DNA of 64,000 bases from Fervidicoccaceae archaeon (GTDB lineage Archaea; Thermoproteota; Thermoprotei_A; Sulfolobales; Fervidicoccaceae), in the NCBI GenBank assembly GCA_038734945.1, contig JAVYOA010000003.1, forward strand, positions 1 through 64,000, read 5' to 3'. The notes below the pieces were generated by a model, which searched no databases, was not told the origin of the DNA, and worked only from the letters and a program-made list of their open reading frames with translations. A program made the position numbers and the translations under genes. The stretch's first letter is position 1. Each line of letters begins with the position of its first letter. Positions 17,403 through 26,248 of the stretch are shown here, piece after piece.

Positions 17403-18847
17403 CCCTTCGTGACTCCAATTGGCTTAAGTCTTGCGACCAACTTCGCTATTCCAACTCTATCAGCCACTAGCGCAACCCTATCTACATCCTTGTAAGCAGA
17501 GGGTGCTTCCTCTACTAACACTCCCTTTGAGGCCGCTCTAACATATATTCCCTGCCTATTGAGCTCTCTAATGAGCTGGTCTGCTGTGTAGTTTTTAAGA
17601 GCCTTGGATCTGCTCATCCACCTGCCTGCTCCATGGGGAGCTGTGTACCACGTTCTTTCTCCTTTAGCAGATCCCACAAGAACATAGCTGGCTGTACCCA
17701 TTGAACCTGGGATTAACACTACCTGCCCCACGCTTCTATGATCGCTTGGAATCTCTGGATGTCCGGGAGGAAATGCCCTCGTAGCTCCTTTTCTGTGAAC
17801 TACAAGCCCTCTTCGCTTTCCATTCAAAGTATATTCCTCGTATTTTGCTATATTATGGGCTACATCGTAAACTATTTCCAATCCCAGCTTCTCATCATCT
17901 GTAGATAGGACTTTCTTGAAGGATTCCCTGACCCAATGTGTTATTAGCTGTCTGTTTGTCCATGCGTAGTTTGCTGCTGCTGCCATCGCCTTAAAATAGC
18001 TTTGTCCCTCTTCCGAGTTAAAAGGTATGCTTGCCAGCTCTCTGTCGGGAGGATTTATGCCGTATTTTCTCATTGCTCTCTCCATTATCTGGAGGTAGTC
18101 ACTAGCTACTTGGTGTCCAAGGCCTCTGCTCCCTGTATGTATCATGACTGTGACCTGACCCACGTTGGTAATTCCTATCTGCTTTGCTATCTGCTCATCG
18201 TATATTTTATCAACAACCTGGATTTCAAGGAAATGGTTTCCACTACCTAAGCTCCCTAGTTCTGGAGCTCCTCTGCTTTTAGCCCTTTGAGAGACCTTCT
18301 CGGAATCTGCCACTTTCCAGCTACCTCTCTCCTCAATATGTTCAGGATCTTCATTTCTTCCGTATCCCTTCTCTATTGCCCACTCCACGCCTCTATCAAG
18401 AACCTCATCAAGCTGCGCAGTTGAGACTTTGATTTTCCCCTCACTTCCAAGGCCGCTGGGGACATTTACTGAGAGCTCATCCACTAGGTCCTTTATTTTT
18501 CCTTCAATATCCTTTAGTTCGAGCTCGGTCCTCAACAGTCTTACTCCGCAGTTTATATCGTAGCCAACGCCTCCAGGGCTTATGACTCCCCCTTCCTCGA
18601 CGCTCATTCCAGCCACTCCTCCTATTGGGAATCCATATCCCTGGTGACCGTCTGGCATCACATAGCTTGCCCCCACAATTCCATTCAGACATGCCACATT
18701 TGCTGCCTGTTCGAGTGTCATATCCTCTCTCATCTTTGATAGGAGGAAGTCATCTGCAAATACTACTGCGGGAACCTTCATGCACGGCTTTTCTCCCTTC
18801 TCGATTATCCATTCATAGTCGTTCAATTTCCTGACGTTTACAGGCAC
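17399..18847 (-). CDS. rtcB: RNA-splicing ligase RtcB
   Basis: GTP-dependent ligase that joins 2',3'-cyclic-phosphate and 5'-OH ends, in archaea mainly tRNA exons after intron removal; 482 residues. Metal ligands appear in VMPDGHQGYGFPIGG, GYDINCGVR (Cys100), LGSGNHFLEIQ and MIHTGSRGLGHQV. The guanylated histidine lies in TAPHGAGRWMSRSKA near residue 405. No intein interrupts it. GTG 18847 follows GGTGGTG. The archease cofactor is not in the window. The presence of a probable split tRNA at 24308 in the same window makes its ligase role directly relevant. Confidence 0.96.
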   Translation of the reverse strand: MPVNVRKLNDYEWIIEKGEKPCMKVPAVVFADDFLLSKMREDMTLEQAANVACLNGIVGASYVMPDGHQGYGFPIGGVAGMSVEEGGVISPGGVGYDINCGVRLLRTELELKDIEGKIKDLVDELSVNVPSGLGSEGKIKVSTAQLDEVLDRGVEWAIEKGYGRNEDPEHIEERGSWKVADSEKVSQRAKSRGAPELGSLGSGNHFLEIQVVDKIYDEQIAKQIGITNVGQVTVMIHTGSRGLGHQVASDYLQIMERAMRKYGINPPDRELASIPFNSEEGQSYFKAMAAAANYAWTNRQLITHWVRESFKKVLSTDDEKLGLEIVYDVAHNIAKYEEYTLNGKRRGLVVHRKGATRAFPPGHPEIPSDHRSVGQVVLIPGSMGTASYVLVGSAKGERTWYTAPHGAGRWMSRSKALKNYTADQLIRELNRQGIYVRAASKGVLVEEAPSAYKDVDRVALVADRVGIAKLVARLKPIGVTKG

Positions 18848-19047
18848 GTTTCACCACCCTGCTCTTCTGAAGCTCCTGAGATTTTTGTGAAAATTCAATT
18901 TGCGAAAACTGAGCAATAGCAATTCTATTATAAGAAAATACCATTATAAGCTTGTCCGATGCATTCCGAAGCAAACAGTTATTTTTTTCCTCTTCCACAT
19001 AGGAATTGGGCAATGATTTGAATGGCGCAATATATGCCTCTCTGAAT

Positions 19048-19752
19048 TCATGATGAGGGGCCAAAGCTATGAGCCCGGTCAAGCAAAATTGCTTTTCCAT
19101 TTTCCATGTATATGACCCTTGAATTTTGAAATCTCGATATAATCCCCTCGTCGTGAGATGTCATCACTATGCCTGTCTCTCTCAGCTCCTCTCTGAGTAT
19201 TCTTTCAAGAATAGCTCTCCTCTCTTTATCCAGATGGGAAAAAGGTTCATCTAGGAAAAGAAGGGATGGTTCTATTGAGATTGCTCTTACTATGGAAACA
19301 AGCTGCATTTGACCAGAAGAAAGCTTCCTAGCATCTTTCTCGAGTATATCCTCAATTTTGAGCTCCTCCATCAGCTTAATTGTTCTCTCATATACTTCCT
19401 TTCCATTCTTTCCTCTTATGCTTAGCCCAAGCAGGAGGTTTTCAAGAACTGTTCCCCTTACAATAATAGGCTTCTCATGAACAAATGTTATCTCTCTTCT
19501 GATTTCGATTTTCTTATTCTCAGGGAGAGACCAGAAGTTGGAATTGTTTACAAGGACATCTCCCCTAGAGGGTTTGTATATGAGTGCTGCTATTTTCATC
19601 AGGGTTGTCTTTCCTGCTCCATTTGGACCGAAAATTATTGTGGTCTCTCCACTTCGAAACGAAATAGTAATACCATCCAGAACCAAGTGGGCCTTGTTTC
19701 TATATTTATATTCAACGTCTTTCAAGACAACCTCAATCGGTTTCGCTTGCAC
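19048..19752 (-). CDS. tupC: Tungstate-type ABC transporter ATPase
   Basis: ATP-binding subunit of about 234 residues, third gene of an importer operon. Walker A GPNGAGKTT is near 41, the signature is LSSGQMQLVSIVRA, and Walker B is LLFLDEPFSHLD, followed by the switch histidine in VMTSHDEG. GTG 19752 is preferred over TTG 19758 because GGTGAT then has five bases of spacing. It overlaps the permease gene by 20 bases. There is no C-terminal molybdate-binding domain, in agreement with the TupC type. Confidence 0.85.
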   Translation of the reverse strand: MQAKPIEVVLKDVEYKYRNKAHLVLDGITISFRSGETTIIFGPNGAGKTTLMKIAALIYKPSRGDVLVNNSNFWSLPENKKIEIRREITFVHEKPIIVRGTVLENLLLGLSIRGKNGKEVYERTIKLMEELKIEDILEKDARKLSSGQMQLVSIVRAISIEPSLLFLDEPFSHLDKERRAILERILREELRETGIVMTSHDEGIISRFQNSRVIYMENGKAILLDRAHSFGPSS

Positions 19753-20374
19753 TGCCAATCACCTTTAGTGCTAATCCTATTCCGATCATCAGTGCGAGTA
19801 AAGCGAGCCCGAGTTGAAGGCTATCAGCAAATTCCCCCTTTGATACGCCCAGAGCTATAGCAGTCGTCATGACCCTAGTGTATCCAGCTATATTTCCTCC
19901 AAGCATAAGAGCAATCCCCAGTTCTCCAATTGCTCTCGAAAATGCCATTACTGCTGTGGCCAGGAGTCCATTTATGGATTCCCTTAGAATAAGCATGGCT
20001 GTCTGTATCTGCGTTGCACCAAGAGTGATAGCAAGCTCCAGTATGCTATGAACTTTCTCCCTGAGAAGCCTGTAGCCCATAGAAACTATTATTGGAATAA
20101 TTAGAATTGCTTCTCCGATTATCATTGCCATAGGAGTATATAAGAGATGAAGGCTGCCTAGCGGTCCTGAAGAGCTTAGCAGAAAGTAAAGCAGTAGCCC
20201 AAGAACAACTGTAGGGAAGCCGACAAGGGATTCCACTATGGCAGATCCCCATTCGGGAAGGCCTTTGAGTGAGAGCCTATATGCTAGTAAAATTCCAATT
20301 GGAAGCGCTATAATTGTGGCAACTCCAGAAATATAAATGGATCTCAATATTGTCATGACTGTTTCGTACTCCAT
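19733..20374 (-). CDS. tupB: Tungstate-type ABC transporter permease
   Basis: Membrane subunit of about 213 residues with five to six transmembrane segments (for example TIIALPIGILLAYRLSL and ESLVGFPTVVLGLLLYFLL). The coupling loop is ELAITLGATQIQTAMLILRESINGL. A conserved SRAIGELGIALMLGGNIAGYTRVMTTAIAL follows, typical of TupB/WtpB. ATG 20374 is chosen since GGAGATGG is six bases upstream. It sits between the ATPase and the binding protein, all on one strand. Confidence 0.87.
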   Translation of the reverse strand: MEYETVMTILRSIYISGVATIIALPIGILLAYRLSLKGLPEWGSAIVESLVGFPTVVLGLLLYFLLSSSGPLGSLHLLYTPMAMIIGEAILIIPIIVSMGYRLLREKVHSILELAITLGATQIQTAMLILRESINGLLATAVMAFSRAIGELGIALMLGGNIAGYTRVMTTAIALGVSKGEFADSLQLGLALLALMIGIGLALKVIGSASETD

Positions 20375-20376
20375 AT

Positions 20377-21282
20377 TCAACCATCTCCTGCTAGCATGTT
20401 CCAGACATTGTTCAGAAATTCCTCTTTTCCATATGCTGGAAAAAAGAGAGGCGAGCCGTAGTCAGATACTCCAAAATTGCCAATGAGCTCTTGACTTCCA
20501 TCAACAAAATCAACAAACTCCTTTGCAGCTTCAGCTTCACTCCCCCTGCATCCAGAAACTAGATAGGAGCTATAGACGTTTATGAGCTCAGTCGAGTTAT
20601 AAAACAGAATAGTTAAATTGGGAATGCTTCCGCTCTTCTCGAATACAAGATAGGTTCCTATGTCGCTGAGAGTGTAGGCTTTGAGCTCGTTTGCCATTAT
20701 CAAAGCCTGATCCATTCCTCCTCCTATTACTTTATACCATTTCTTTCCCATAGGGTTCAATCCAGTTTCATTCCAAATCTGGAGCTCTTTCACATTTGTA
20801 CCTGAGTTATCTCCCCTGCTTATAAAAACAGCTTCATCTCTCTCTCCAGCTAAGAATATCCTAGTGAAAGCTTCCGAAGCATTATGAGCTGTGCTCACGT
20901 TAGCAGGATCGTTCTTAGGACCAACAATCACAAAGAAGTTATAGGCAAATATGTGATGGTAATAAATCGAGGAAGTGGATAAGTATTTTTTTTCTAGGCT
21001 CGGTGCATGGACGAGAACAGCGCAGGATTCTCCTCTCCTGGCTAGCTCAAGAGCAGCTCCGCTTCCAACTGGTATGAACTCTACGGAAATCCAGGGATGG
21101 GAGGACTCAAAAGCTGAGCCAAGATAGTCCAAAAGCCCCGTAGCATAAAGCGAAGTCGTAGTTGAAACTAGGAGTCTCGTCTGCTGCGGGAAAAGAATGT
21201 GATATGTGAAAATGGAGAGAATCGCTATAGTAGCAAAAGCTGCCAGAAAAACATAAACAATTCTGAAGCTAAGCTTGTACAA
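20377..21282 (-). CDS. tupA: Tungstate/molybdate-type solute-binding protein
   Basis: Extracellular oxyanion-binding protein of 301 residues with an N-terminal hydrophobic anchor (IVYVFLAAFATIAILSIF). The TupA hallmark regions are LLVSTTTSLYATGLLD, IPVGSGAALELARRGE, LVHAPSLEKKYL, FISRGDNSGTNVKE and KAYTLSDIGTYLVF. These fit TupA, which prefers tungstate, more than ModA. Tungsten import fits thermophiles that use tungstopterin oxidoreductases. It is the first gene of the operon; the 5' region (21283-21431) is shared with the divergent pelota gene. Confidence 0.87.
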   Translation of the reverse strand: MYKLSFRIVYVFLAAFATIAILSIFTYHILFPQQTRLLVSTTTSLYATGLLDYLGSAFESSHPWISVEFIPVGSGAALELARRGESCAVLVHAPSLEKKYLSTSSIYYHHIFAYNFFVIVGPKNDPANVSTAHNASEAFTRIFLAGERDEAVFISRGDNSGTNVKELQIWNETGLNPMGKKWYKVIGGGMDQALIMANELKAYTLSDIGTYLVFEKSGSIPNLTILFYNSTELINVYSSYLVSGCRGSEAEAAKEFVDFVDGSQELIGNFGVSDYGSPLFFPAYGKEEFLNNVWNMLAGDG

Positions 21283-21431
21283 CTTTATTCACCATTCATT
21301 TCTCCTGCCTTCCAGCGTACAGTTTATTTGACTCGTAGTTATTTAAAAAAATATTATGTATAACAATAGACATTTGCATTCTATCCCTTTTCGGTCTTCA
21401 ATGTAGGAAAAATGCTATGGGGGGGTAAGAG

Positions 21432-22511
21432 CTGATATTTGAATTTGTTGATCCAAAGAAAAGAGTGCTGAGATTGAGAGTTGAGAACTCGGATGATCTC
21501 TGGGTGCTTTACACCCTGCTCAGAGAAGGAGATCAAGTTACAATGAGGACTCTAAGAGAGATCAAGCAGGGTGAAGGAGGAAGAAGTAGAAGAGTCCCAA
21601 TGATATTAACAATAGTTATGAAGCACATGGAATTTCAACCATTCACTAACAAACTCAGAATAAGGGGATCTGTTATAGAGGGGCCTGATGTCTTTGGTCT
21701 CCTGGGATCGCATCACACGCTCTCAGTGGATGTCGGTGATGAGCTCATTGTCTTCAGGGAGGATGGATGGAGCGGAAGAGATTTACAGAGATTGGAGAAA
21801 CTGTCAATGAAGTTAGGCTCCATTCTAATAGTGGCAATTGATTATGATGAAGTTGGAATCAGCATTTATAGGAGACAGGGGGTGAAAGGAGTTCTCAACA
21901 GAGATCTGAAACTCAGCGGGAAGGGAAGCGAAAGCAGGGATGTTGAGCTCAGAGATGCATTGAGAGAAATTGCTAGAGACATTGAACTGATTCTGAAGAA
22001 AGAAAGTGACATTGTTGGAATTATAGTAGCAGGACCTGGGTTCTTGAAGGAACAACTGGCATCTGAGCTATCCGAACTGGTGAGAAATATGCCTATTGCT
22101 GTCGAGAGTGCGAGCATGGGGGGAGAAGCGGGAGTGAGGGAAGCAATAGCCAGAGGTAAGCCAGCTGAGCTGTTGAGAAGCCAGGAAATGCAGGAGATAG
22201 ATCGCATTTTGGATAGAGCACTGGAGCTATTGGGAGAGAAGCCTGGTTACATTGCTATTGGATTGGAGGAATGTGAAAGAGCTTCATTGATGGGAGCTGT
22301 GGATCTTTCCTTGGTTCTCGATGAGCTCCTTTCCGTTCAGAGAAAAGAAATGAGGGAAAAGGTCGAGGCCATACTAGAAAGGATTTACTCGTATGGAGGG
22401 AAAATACATGTAGTCCCAAGCAGTTCTCCCGCAGGTGAAAGAGTTTTTTCTCTTGGTGGGATCATATGCTTGCTAAGATTCCCAGTTAAGGAAGAGAGGG
22501 GGAATAATTAA
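21432..22511 (+). CDS. pelA: Pelota (Dom34) mRNA surveillance protein, likely non-canonical start
   Basis: Ribosome rescue factor related to aRF1, about 359 residues. RVENSDDLWVLYTLLREGDQVTMRTLREI is the Sm-like N-domain. HHTLSVDVGDELIVFRE follows, then the eRF1-like central domain (GIIVAGPGFLKEQ) and a C-terminal L30e-like domain (SSSPAGERVFSLGGIICLLRF). The homology extends upstream of the first canonical codon (GTG 21465), as FEFVDPKKRVLRLRVEN. A GGGGGT Shine-Dalgarno at 21421-21426 points to CTG 21432 or ATA 21435 after an in-frame TAA at 21426-21428. I place the start at 21432. The 3' end overlaps the radical SAM gene by four bases. Confidence 0.88.
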   Translation: MIFEFVDPKKRVLRLRVENSDDLWVLYTLLREGDQVTMRTLREIKQGEGGRSRRVPMILTIVMKHMEFQPFTNKLRIRGSVIEGPDVFGLLGSHHTLSVDVGDELIVFREDGWSGRDLQRLEKLSMKLGSILIVAIDYDEVGISIYRRQGVKGVLNRDLKLSGKGSESRDVELRDALREIARDIELILKKESDIVGIIVAGPGFLKEQLASELSELVRNMPIAVESASMGGEAGVREAIARGKPAELLRSQEMQEIDRILDRALELLGEKPGYIAIGLEECERASLMGAVDLSLVLDELLSVQRKEMREKVEAILERIYSYGGKIHVVPSSSPAGERVFSLGGIICLLRFPVKEERGNN

Positions 22512-23560
22512 AACATTATCCTCTCTCTATTGAGAACAAACCTATCATCTGTTGGATGCGATTCTATAATCTCCGCTGCTCTTCCCACATTTATCTTTCT
22601 TATTGTCTCTAGATCATCCGGGTGAAAGCAGAGCCCCCATCTGCATTCAAACAAAATACCTTTCTCTACATATGAAGCTGTCCTGTGCGCATCATAATCT
22701 AGAAGAACTCCAAATATCACTGTTCCTTCACTCGTACTCTTCTCATATATCTTCAGATCGCTTCGAATGGTCCTTAGAAATCTGTTCCTAGTTTGAATTC
22801 TATCCTTAAATGATGCGGGGCAAAAGTGTATTGGTATTTTCAATCCCAGCTTCATAGCTTCTCTCATAGCATTTAGAGCAGTTTCAGCACTTCCCACAAT
22901 AGACTTCCCATCCTTTGACACGATGAATCCAGCTAGTTGGAGAGAATCAACATTGCTTTCGCTCACGTCAAGCTCATTTATGTTTAAGAAGTCAGCTCCA
23001 ATGCTATCAAGAAAAACAGCTAAGTCCACAATTTCCTTCTCTCTTCCTGGAATTGCTGGAATCTCGGCTCCTACTGACATCGATGTTTCCCTTTTTGCTT
23101 CATTAATCCTCTTAAGAGTAGCTATTTCTGTTGGATGAAATCTTATCTCATCCAACCCTGCTCTATCCAATCTCTTTAGAATGTCCCTCCTGATCAAGAT
23201 CCCATTTGTGTACAAATGAAGATGAAAGGATGAGCCAAAGGAGGATTTTAGTGCCTCTATGATGGAAATTGTTCTTTCTAATCTTTCCAGCGGGTCTCCT
23301 CCGGTTAGACTCGCCGAATCAGCTCCGCTCCTTTCAATCTCAGATATCATGTCATCGATGCTCTTCACCTCTTTCTCGTTCACATAGAAAACATCTTTTC
23401 TAATTCTGTTTAACCCAACTGGACAGTAATAGCACCTTTCCCTGCACAGACCTGTAACAAAGATAACTGCCTTGCTTCCCTGAAAGCATAGAGAGCAGCC
23501 CCTCGAAACTCGATCTCCATATATTGCCGAATAATTTGCGATCTTCAAGCTATAGCTCAA
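22508..23560 (-). CDS. Radical SAM protein (PFL-activase-related, COG2108-like)
   Basis: A 350-residue radical SAM enzyme. The cluster motif is CRERCYYCP (Cys-x3-Cys-x2-Cys) near residue 38, preceded by RGCSLCFQGSKAVIFVTG. SLTGGDPLERLERT is the GGE-like SAM-binding motif, and HLHLYTNG plus DEIRFHP are later strands of the barrel. Further cysteines at FCPAS and FECRWGLCFHPDD could serve a second site. The substrate is unknown. TTG 23560 follows the stop of the upstream nucleotidyltransferase gene by a few bases with GAGGGAGA as Shine-Dalgarno, so they form an operon. Confidence 0.85.
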   Translation of the reverse strand: MSYSLKIANYSAIYGDRVSRGCSLCFQGSKAVIFVTGLCRERCYYCPVGLNRIRKDVFYVNEKEVKSIDDMISEIERSGADSASLTGGDPLERLERTISIIEALKSSFGSSFHLHLYTNGILIRRDILKRLDRAGLDEIRFHPTEIATLKRINEAKRETSMSVGAEIPAIPGREKEIVDLAVFLDSIGADFLNINELDVSESNVDSLQLAGFIVSKDGKSIVGSAETALNAMREAMKLGLKIPIHFCPASFKDRIQTRNRFLRTIRSDLKIYEKSTSEGTVIFGVLLDYDAHRTASYVEKGILFECRWGLCFHPDDLETIRKINVGRAAEIIESHPTDDRFVLNRERIMF

Positions 23561-23564
23561 GAAG

Positions 23565-24281
23565 CTATCTCCCTCTCAAAGCTCTTCTGACAGCAGGGTC
23601 CCTTTCCGCTATTTCCTTCAACTTCTGTTCAAAGCTCTCACCTGTGCTCACAAGCTCGCTTAAGTAAACTCCTGTTCTTCCTATTTTATCCCTTCTACTG
23701 AGAACTCTCATTCTTTCCAAGACTGTTTCGAGGCTTATGCCAAGCAGTGATGCCACTTCCCCCTCCCTTCCTAAAATGCTGGACACCAGATAACCGTGCT
23801 CAATCGGCTTGATCAATTCCAATCTCTTATTGACGCCCAGGACTCTTTTCCCTTCTTGAAGCTCCTCAAGAGAAATTGAACCTCCAAACTTATAGAACTC
23901 AACCTCCCTGCTTTGAAGCCTCGCAAGCGGAAAGCTGACAACTATTAAACCCTCTGGATCTAATGTTATGTATCCCTTTGGAGTGCTCATGGGCGTGGCT
24001 TGAACAATTTTTCGCTCGAACTGCTTGAGCCCAAATCTATCTAGAGCTATTTCTATTATATATGATGGAGTCATATTGAGGACAGCTATATCAACATCGC
24101 TCTTTTCGTGAACATCTCCTCTTGCAACACTTCCGTGGAGAAGGGGATCAGCTCCCGCTTTCTTGAGAGCTTCCATAATTTTTGAGGCAATTTTTCTCTT
24201 CTCCGTGAGAAGCTCTATATCCTTCTGTTCATATAGTATGATCCGCTCATCCAGATTTCTGGATATCTTCTCTCTGACCAT
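23565..24281 (-). CDS. Predicted nucleotidyltransferase-domain protein
   Basis: About 238 residues. The polymerase-beta-type nucleotidyltransferase core is clear: LLHGSVARGDVHEKSDVDIAVLN gives the GS motif and the DxD metal site. A later aspartate appears in YITLDPEGLIVVSF. The C-terminal half contains a helix-turn-helix-like stretch (REGEVASLLGISLETVLERMRVLSRRDK). This matches archaeal COG2413-type proteins, whose target is not established. ATG 24281 is chosen because GGGGA is five bases before it; TTG 24293 is the alternative. The 5' tRNA half ends only about 25 bases upstream on the same strand. Confidence 0.8.
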   Translation of the reverse strand: MVREKISRNLDERIILYEQKDIELLTEKRKIASKIMEALKKAGADPLLHGSVARGDVHEKSDVDIAVLNMTPSYIIEIALDRFGLKQFERKIVQATPMSTPKGYITLDPEGLIVVSFPLARLQSREVEFYKFGGSISLEELQEGKRVLGVNKRLELIKPIEHGYLVSSILGREGEVASLLGISLETVLERMRVLSRRDKIGRTGVYLSELVSTGESFEQKLKEIAERDPAVRRALRGR

Positions 24282-24307
24282 CCTGTTCCCCAATTTCTAC
24301 AAAGAGA

Positions 24308-24362
24308 GGGGGGAGGAGGCTGGTCCAAAGCCCCGCATCCTTGGCCGCTAGACTACCCGGCT
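24308..24362 (-). tRNA. 5' half of a split tRNA-Gln(UUG) with GC-rich pairing tail
   Basis: Read on the minus strand: acceptor AGCCGGG (24362-24356), TA at positions 8-9, a D-arm GTCT/GGAT enclosing AGCGGCCAA, G26, anticodon stem CGGGG and loop CTTTGGA with anticodon TTG (24328-24326). The 3' side of the anticodon stem (CCCCG), variable loop, T-arm and CCCGGCT acceptor are all missing. After G37 (24325) comes ACCAGCCTCCTCCCCCC, then T-rich sequence, then a protein start at 24281. A TATA box (centre about 24393) sits 31 bases from the mature end, as for tRNA-Pro in this window. These are the features of trans-spliced split tRNA genes. No matching 3' half is in the window. Confidence 0.7.
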
Positions 24363-24479
24363 GCTGTCATAAAAGTTAGTTAGGCAAGCTTTTAAGTTTT
24401 AGCCCACTCTGAAATGCGGATAACCATCAATATTCACAATGAGATTCTAGGAAATGACTTCATGAACTGAGCAAGGGCT

Positions 24480-24959
24480 CTATTCTTCGCTCTCTTCCTC
24501 TAGCTCCAGTTCCTTTTCCTCTTTAGCTAGCTCCTCCAAGGATGGCTTTCTAGTTGTTTCCTCCAAGAGATCCTCCAGGATTTTTGCATCATCTTCTCTT
24601 ATGTATGGAGCGACTGCTGCAACCCCCCTATCATGATAATTCTCCTCGCTTACTTTCAGACTCTCATAGACTATGAGATACACAGGAAGGGTTGCTATTA
24701 TCGTGTCCTTGCCGGTTCTCTTAAGTCCAAAATCTCTATATCTCGCAATAACTTCTTTATCTGAGCCTACCTTCAGTTCTATTTCTATGGAATCTCTTAG
24801 GATCATGAAGTCGCTAAAAGTTGGTAACCACTCATTCATGAGAAGATCCTTAGCAACGCTCTTAACGACATCCTCCAGTTGACCTTCTAATACTTCCTTC
24901 TTTTTGATCTTACCTGAATGTGCCTGAATTACAATGCAACTCTGCCTTTGAGATGACAT
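24480..24959 (-). CDS. Conserved hypothetical protein, acidic tail (DUF2286-like)
   Basis: A 159-residue soluble protein. The front two thirds form alternating strands and helices: SCIVIQAHSGKIKKKEVLEGQ, LLMNEWLPTFSDFMILRDSIEIELKVG and ATLPVYLIVYESLKV. The last 40 residues are strongly acidic and helical. It resembles a crenarchaeal family of unknown function (possibly DUF2286), but I am not certain of that assignment. ATG 24959 follows GGTGTCCGGG. It appears monocistronic, with the tRNA half downstream on the same strand. Confidence 0.6.
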   Translation of the reverse strand: MSSQRQSCIVIQAHSGKIKKKEVLEGQLEDVVKSVAKDLLMNEWLPTFSDFMILRDSIEIELKVGSDKEVIARYRDFGLKRTGKDTIIATLPVYLIVYESLKVSEENYHDRGVAAVAPYIREDDAKILEDLLEETTRKPSLEELAKEEKELELEEESEE

Positions 24960-25024
24960 TACCCGGACACCAAACTAGCTGCTCTATTTAAGAATAAGGA
25001 GAGGTTAAAAAAGGTTCTCAATTT

Positions 25025-26248
25025 TTAGGATGAAGGTGTGCTTCCTCTCATCTCGAGAAAAGCTTCTTTCAGGAGGTGCATTCCATTTACTATTTCCTTC
25101 TCTGTTGGATAGCTAAAGTTAAGCCTCATAGTATTGGTGCCACTTCCATCATGGAAGAATGCTTCTCCTGGAACGAAGACTACTCCTTTCTTCATTGATA
25201 TCTTAAGAAGATCTCTAGTGTTTATCTTATTATTGAACGACATCATCAAAAAAAGCCCTCCTCTTGGCTTGGTCCACGTTCCGTAATTGCTGAAATTTTC
25301 CTCCAGAGAGGATAGCATCATGTCCCTCTTTCTTCTGTACACGGGAAGGGACTCGGTTAAAAATTCTTTGTAGATCTTTCTCTTGATCCATTCTATAGCT
25401 ATGAATTGGGAGAGGGTAGAAGTATGCAGATCTGCCACCTGCTTCACGAGCTCGAGTGCCTCAATCAGAGGACGCTCAGCCATTATCCACCCAATTCTCA
25501 GACCTGGGGAGAGTATCTTGCTCAGAGTGCTCATGTAAATTACCCTTCCCTCCTGATCCAAGCTCTTTATTGGCTTCATTGGCTCTCCCTCAAATGTGAT
25601 TAGATTGTAGGGATCATCCTCGTATATGAGGAAATCATACTTTACAGCAAGCTCATATAGATGCTTCCTTCTATCCTCAGGAATTGTTGTTCCAGCTGGA
25701 TTGTGATTGGAAGGTATTGTGTAGAGTAATTTGACCTTCTTTCCCTGGGAATATATCTCCCGCAACAAAGATTCCAGCTCATATGTGTTGAGACCATTTG
25801 AATCTTGATTAACTCCGTATATAATGGGCTTTCTTGGTCTGAAGGAATTCAGTGCTGCTAAGTATGTGGGTTTTTCTACTATTATTATGTCCCCTGGATT
25901 AATGAGAGCTCTCGCTGTTAAGTCAAGACCCTGCTGGCTTCCGGTAAGAATTATTAGATCATCATATTCTTTTCCTTCTAACTTATACTCCAGTTTCATT
26001 AAGTCCTTCAGAGCATCGATTAGCTGAGAGATTCCTTTTGTTGGAGCGTACTGCATCGCCTTCTGAAAGTTAATTATAAGAGTTTCTTCAAGCAGTTCGA
26101 TTGCCTTCTTGAAAGGGAAAAGGCTGAAGTCTGGAAGTCCGCCTCCGAAGCTTATCACTTTCTTCTGTTCAGTGACTTTGAGAAGCTCTCTGACATCGCT
26201 TTGCCTGTACAACTTCAATTCATCGCTAAAGAAATTCGAGATTAGCAT
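25025..26248 (-). CDS. PLP aminotransferase, 2-aminoadipate/LysN type
   Basis: Class I aminotransferase of about 407 residues related to 2-aminoadipate and aromatic transaminases (LysN/ARO8-like). Motifs: ISFGGGLPDFSLFP, AMQYAPTKGISQLIDAL, LTGSQQGLDL, TIPSNHNPAGTTI, IYEDDPYNLITFEGE, and STLSKILSPGLRIGW with the PLP lysine. PRGGLFLMMSF and TNTMRLNFSYP follow, the latter with the carboxylate Arg. ATG 26248 is supported by GAGGGGA; a longer form from 26296 would start inside the TATA-like sequence. A role in lysine or aromatic amino acid metabolism is possible, with no neighbour to decide it. Confidence 0.85.
   Translation of the reverse strand: MLISNFFSDELKLYRQSDVRELLKVTEQKKVISFGGGLPDFSLFPFKKAIELLEETLIINFQKAMQYAPTKGISQLIDALKDLMKLEYKLEGKEYDDLIILTGSQQGLDLTARALINPGDIIIVEKPTYLAALNSFRPRKPIIYGVNQDSNGLNTYELESLLREIYSQGKKVKLLYTIPSNHNPAGTTIPEDRRKHLYELAVKYDFLIYEDDPYNLITFEGEPMKPIKSLDQEGRVIYMSTLSKILSPGLRIGWIMAERPLIEALELVKQVADLHTSTLSQFIAIEWIKRKIYKEFLTESLPVYRRKRDMMLSSLEENFSNYGTWTKPRGGLFLMMSFNNKINTRDLLKISMKKGVVFVPGEAFFHDGSGTNTMRLNFSYPTEKEIVNGMHLLKEAFLEMRGSTPSS

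Noticed and set aside
18848-19047. Possible small RNA in the gap between rtcB and tupC (ATGATGA near 19040)
   Set aside because: No matching D box or stable fold was found; the gap is AT-rich and probably promoter for rtcB.
24281-24362. Intron-containing tRNA-Gln rather than a split one
   Set aside because: No 3' exon follows; a protein gene with its own Shine-Dalgarno begins within about 30 bases and fills the next 700 bases.
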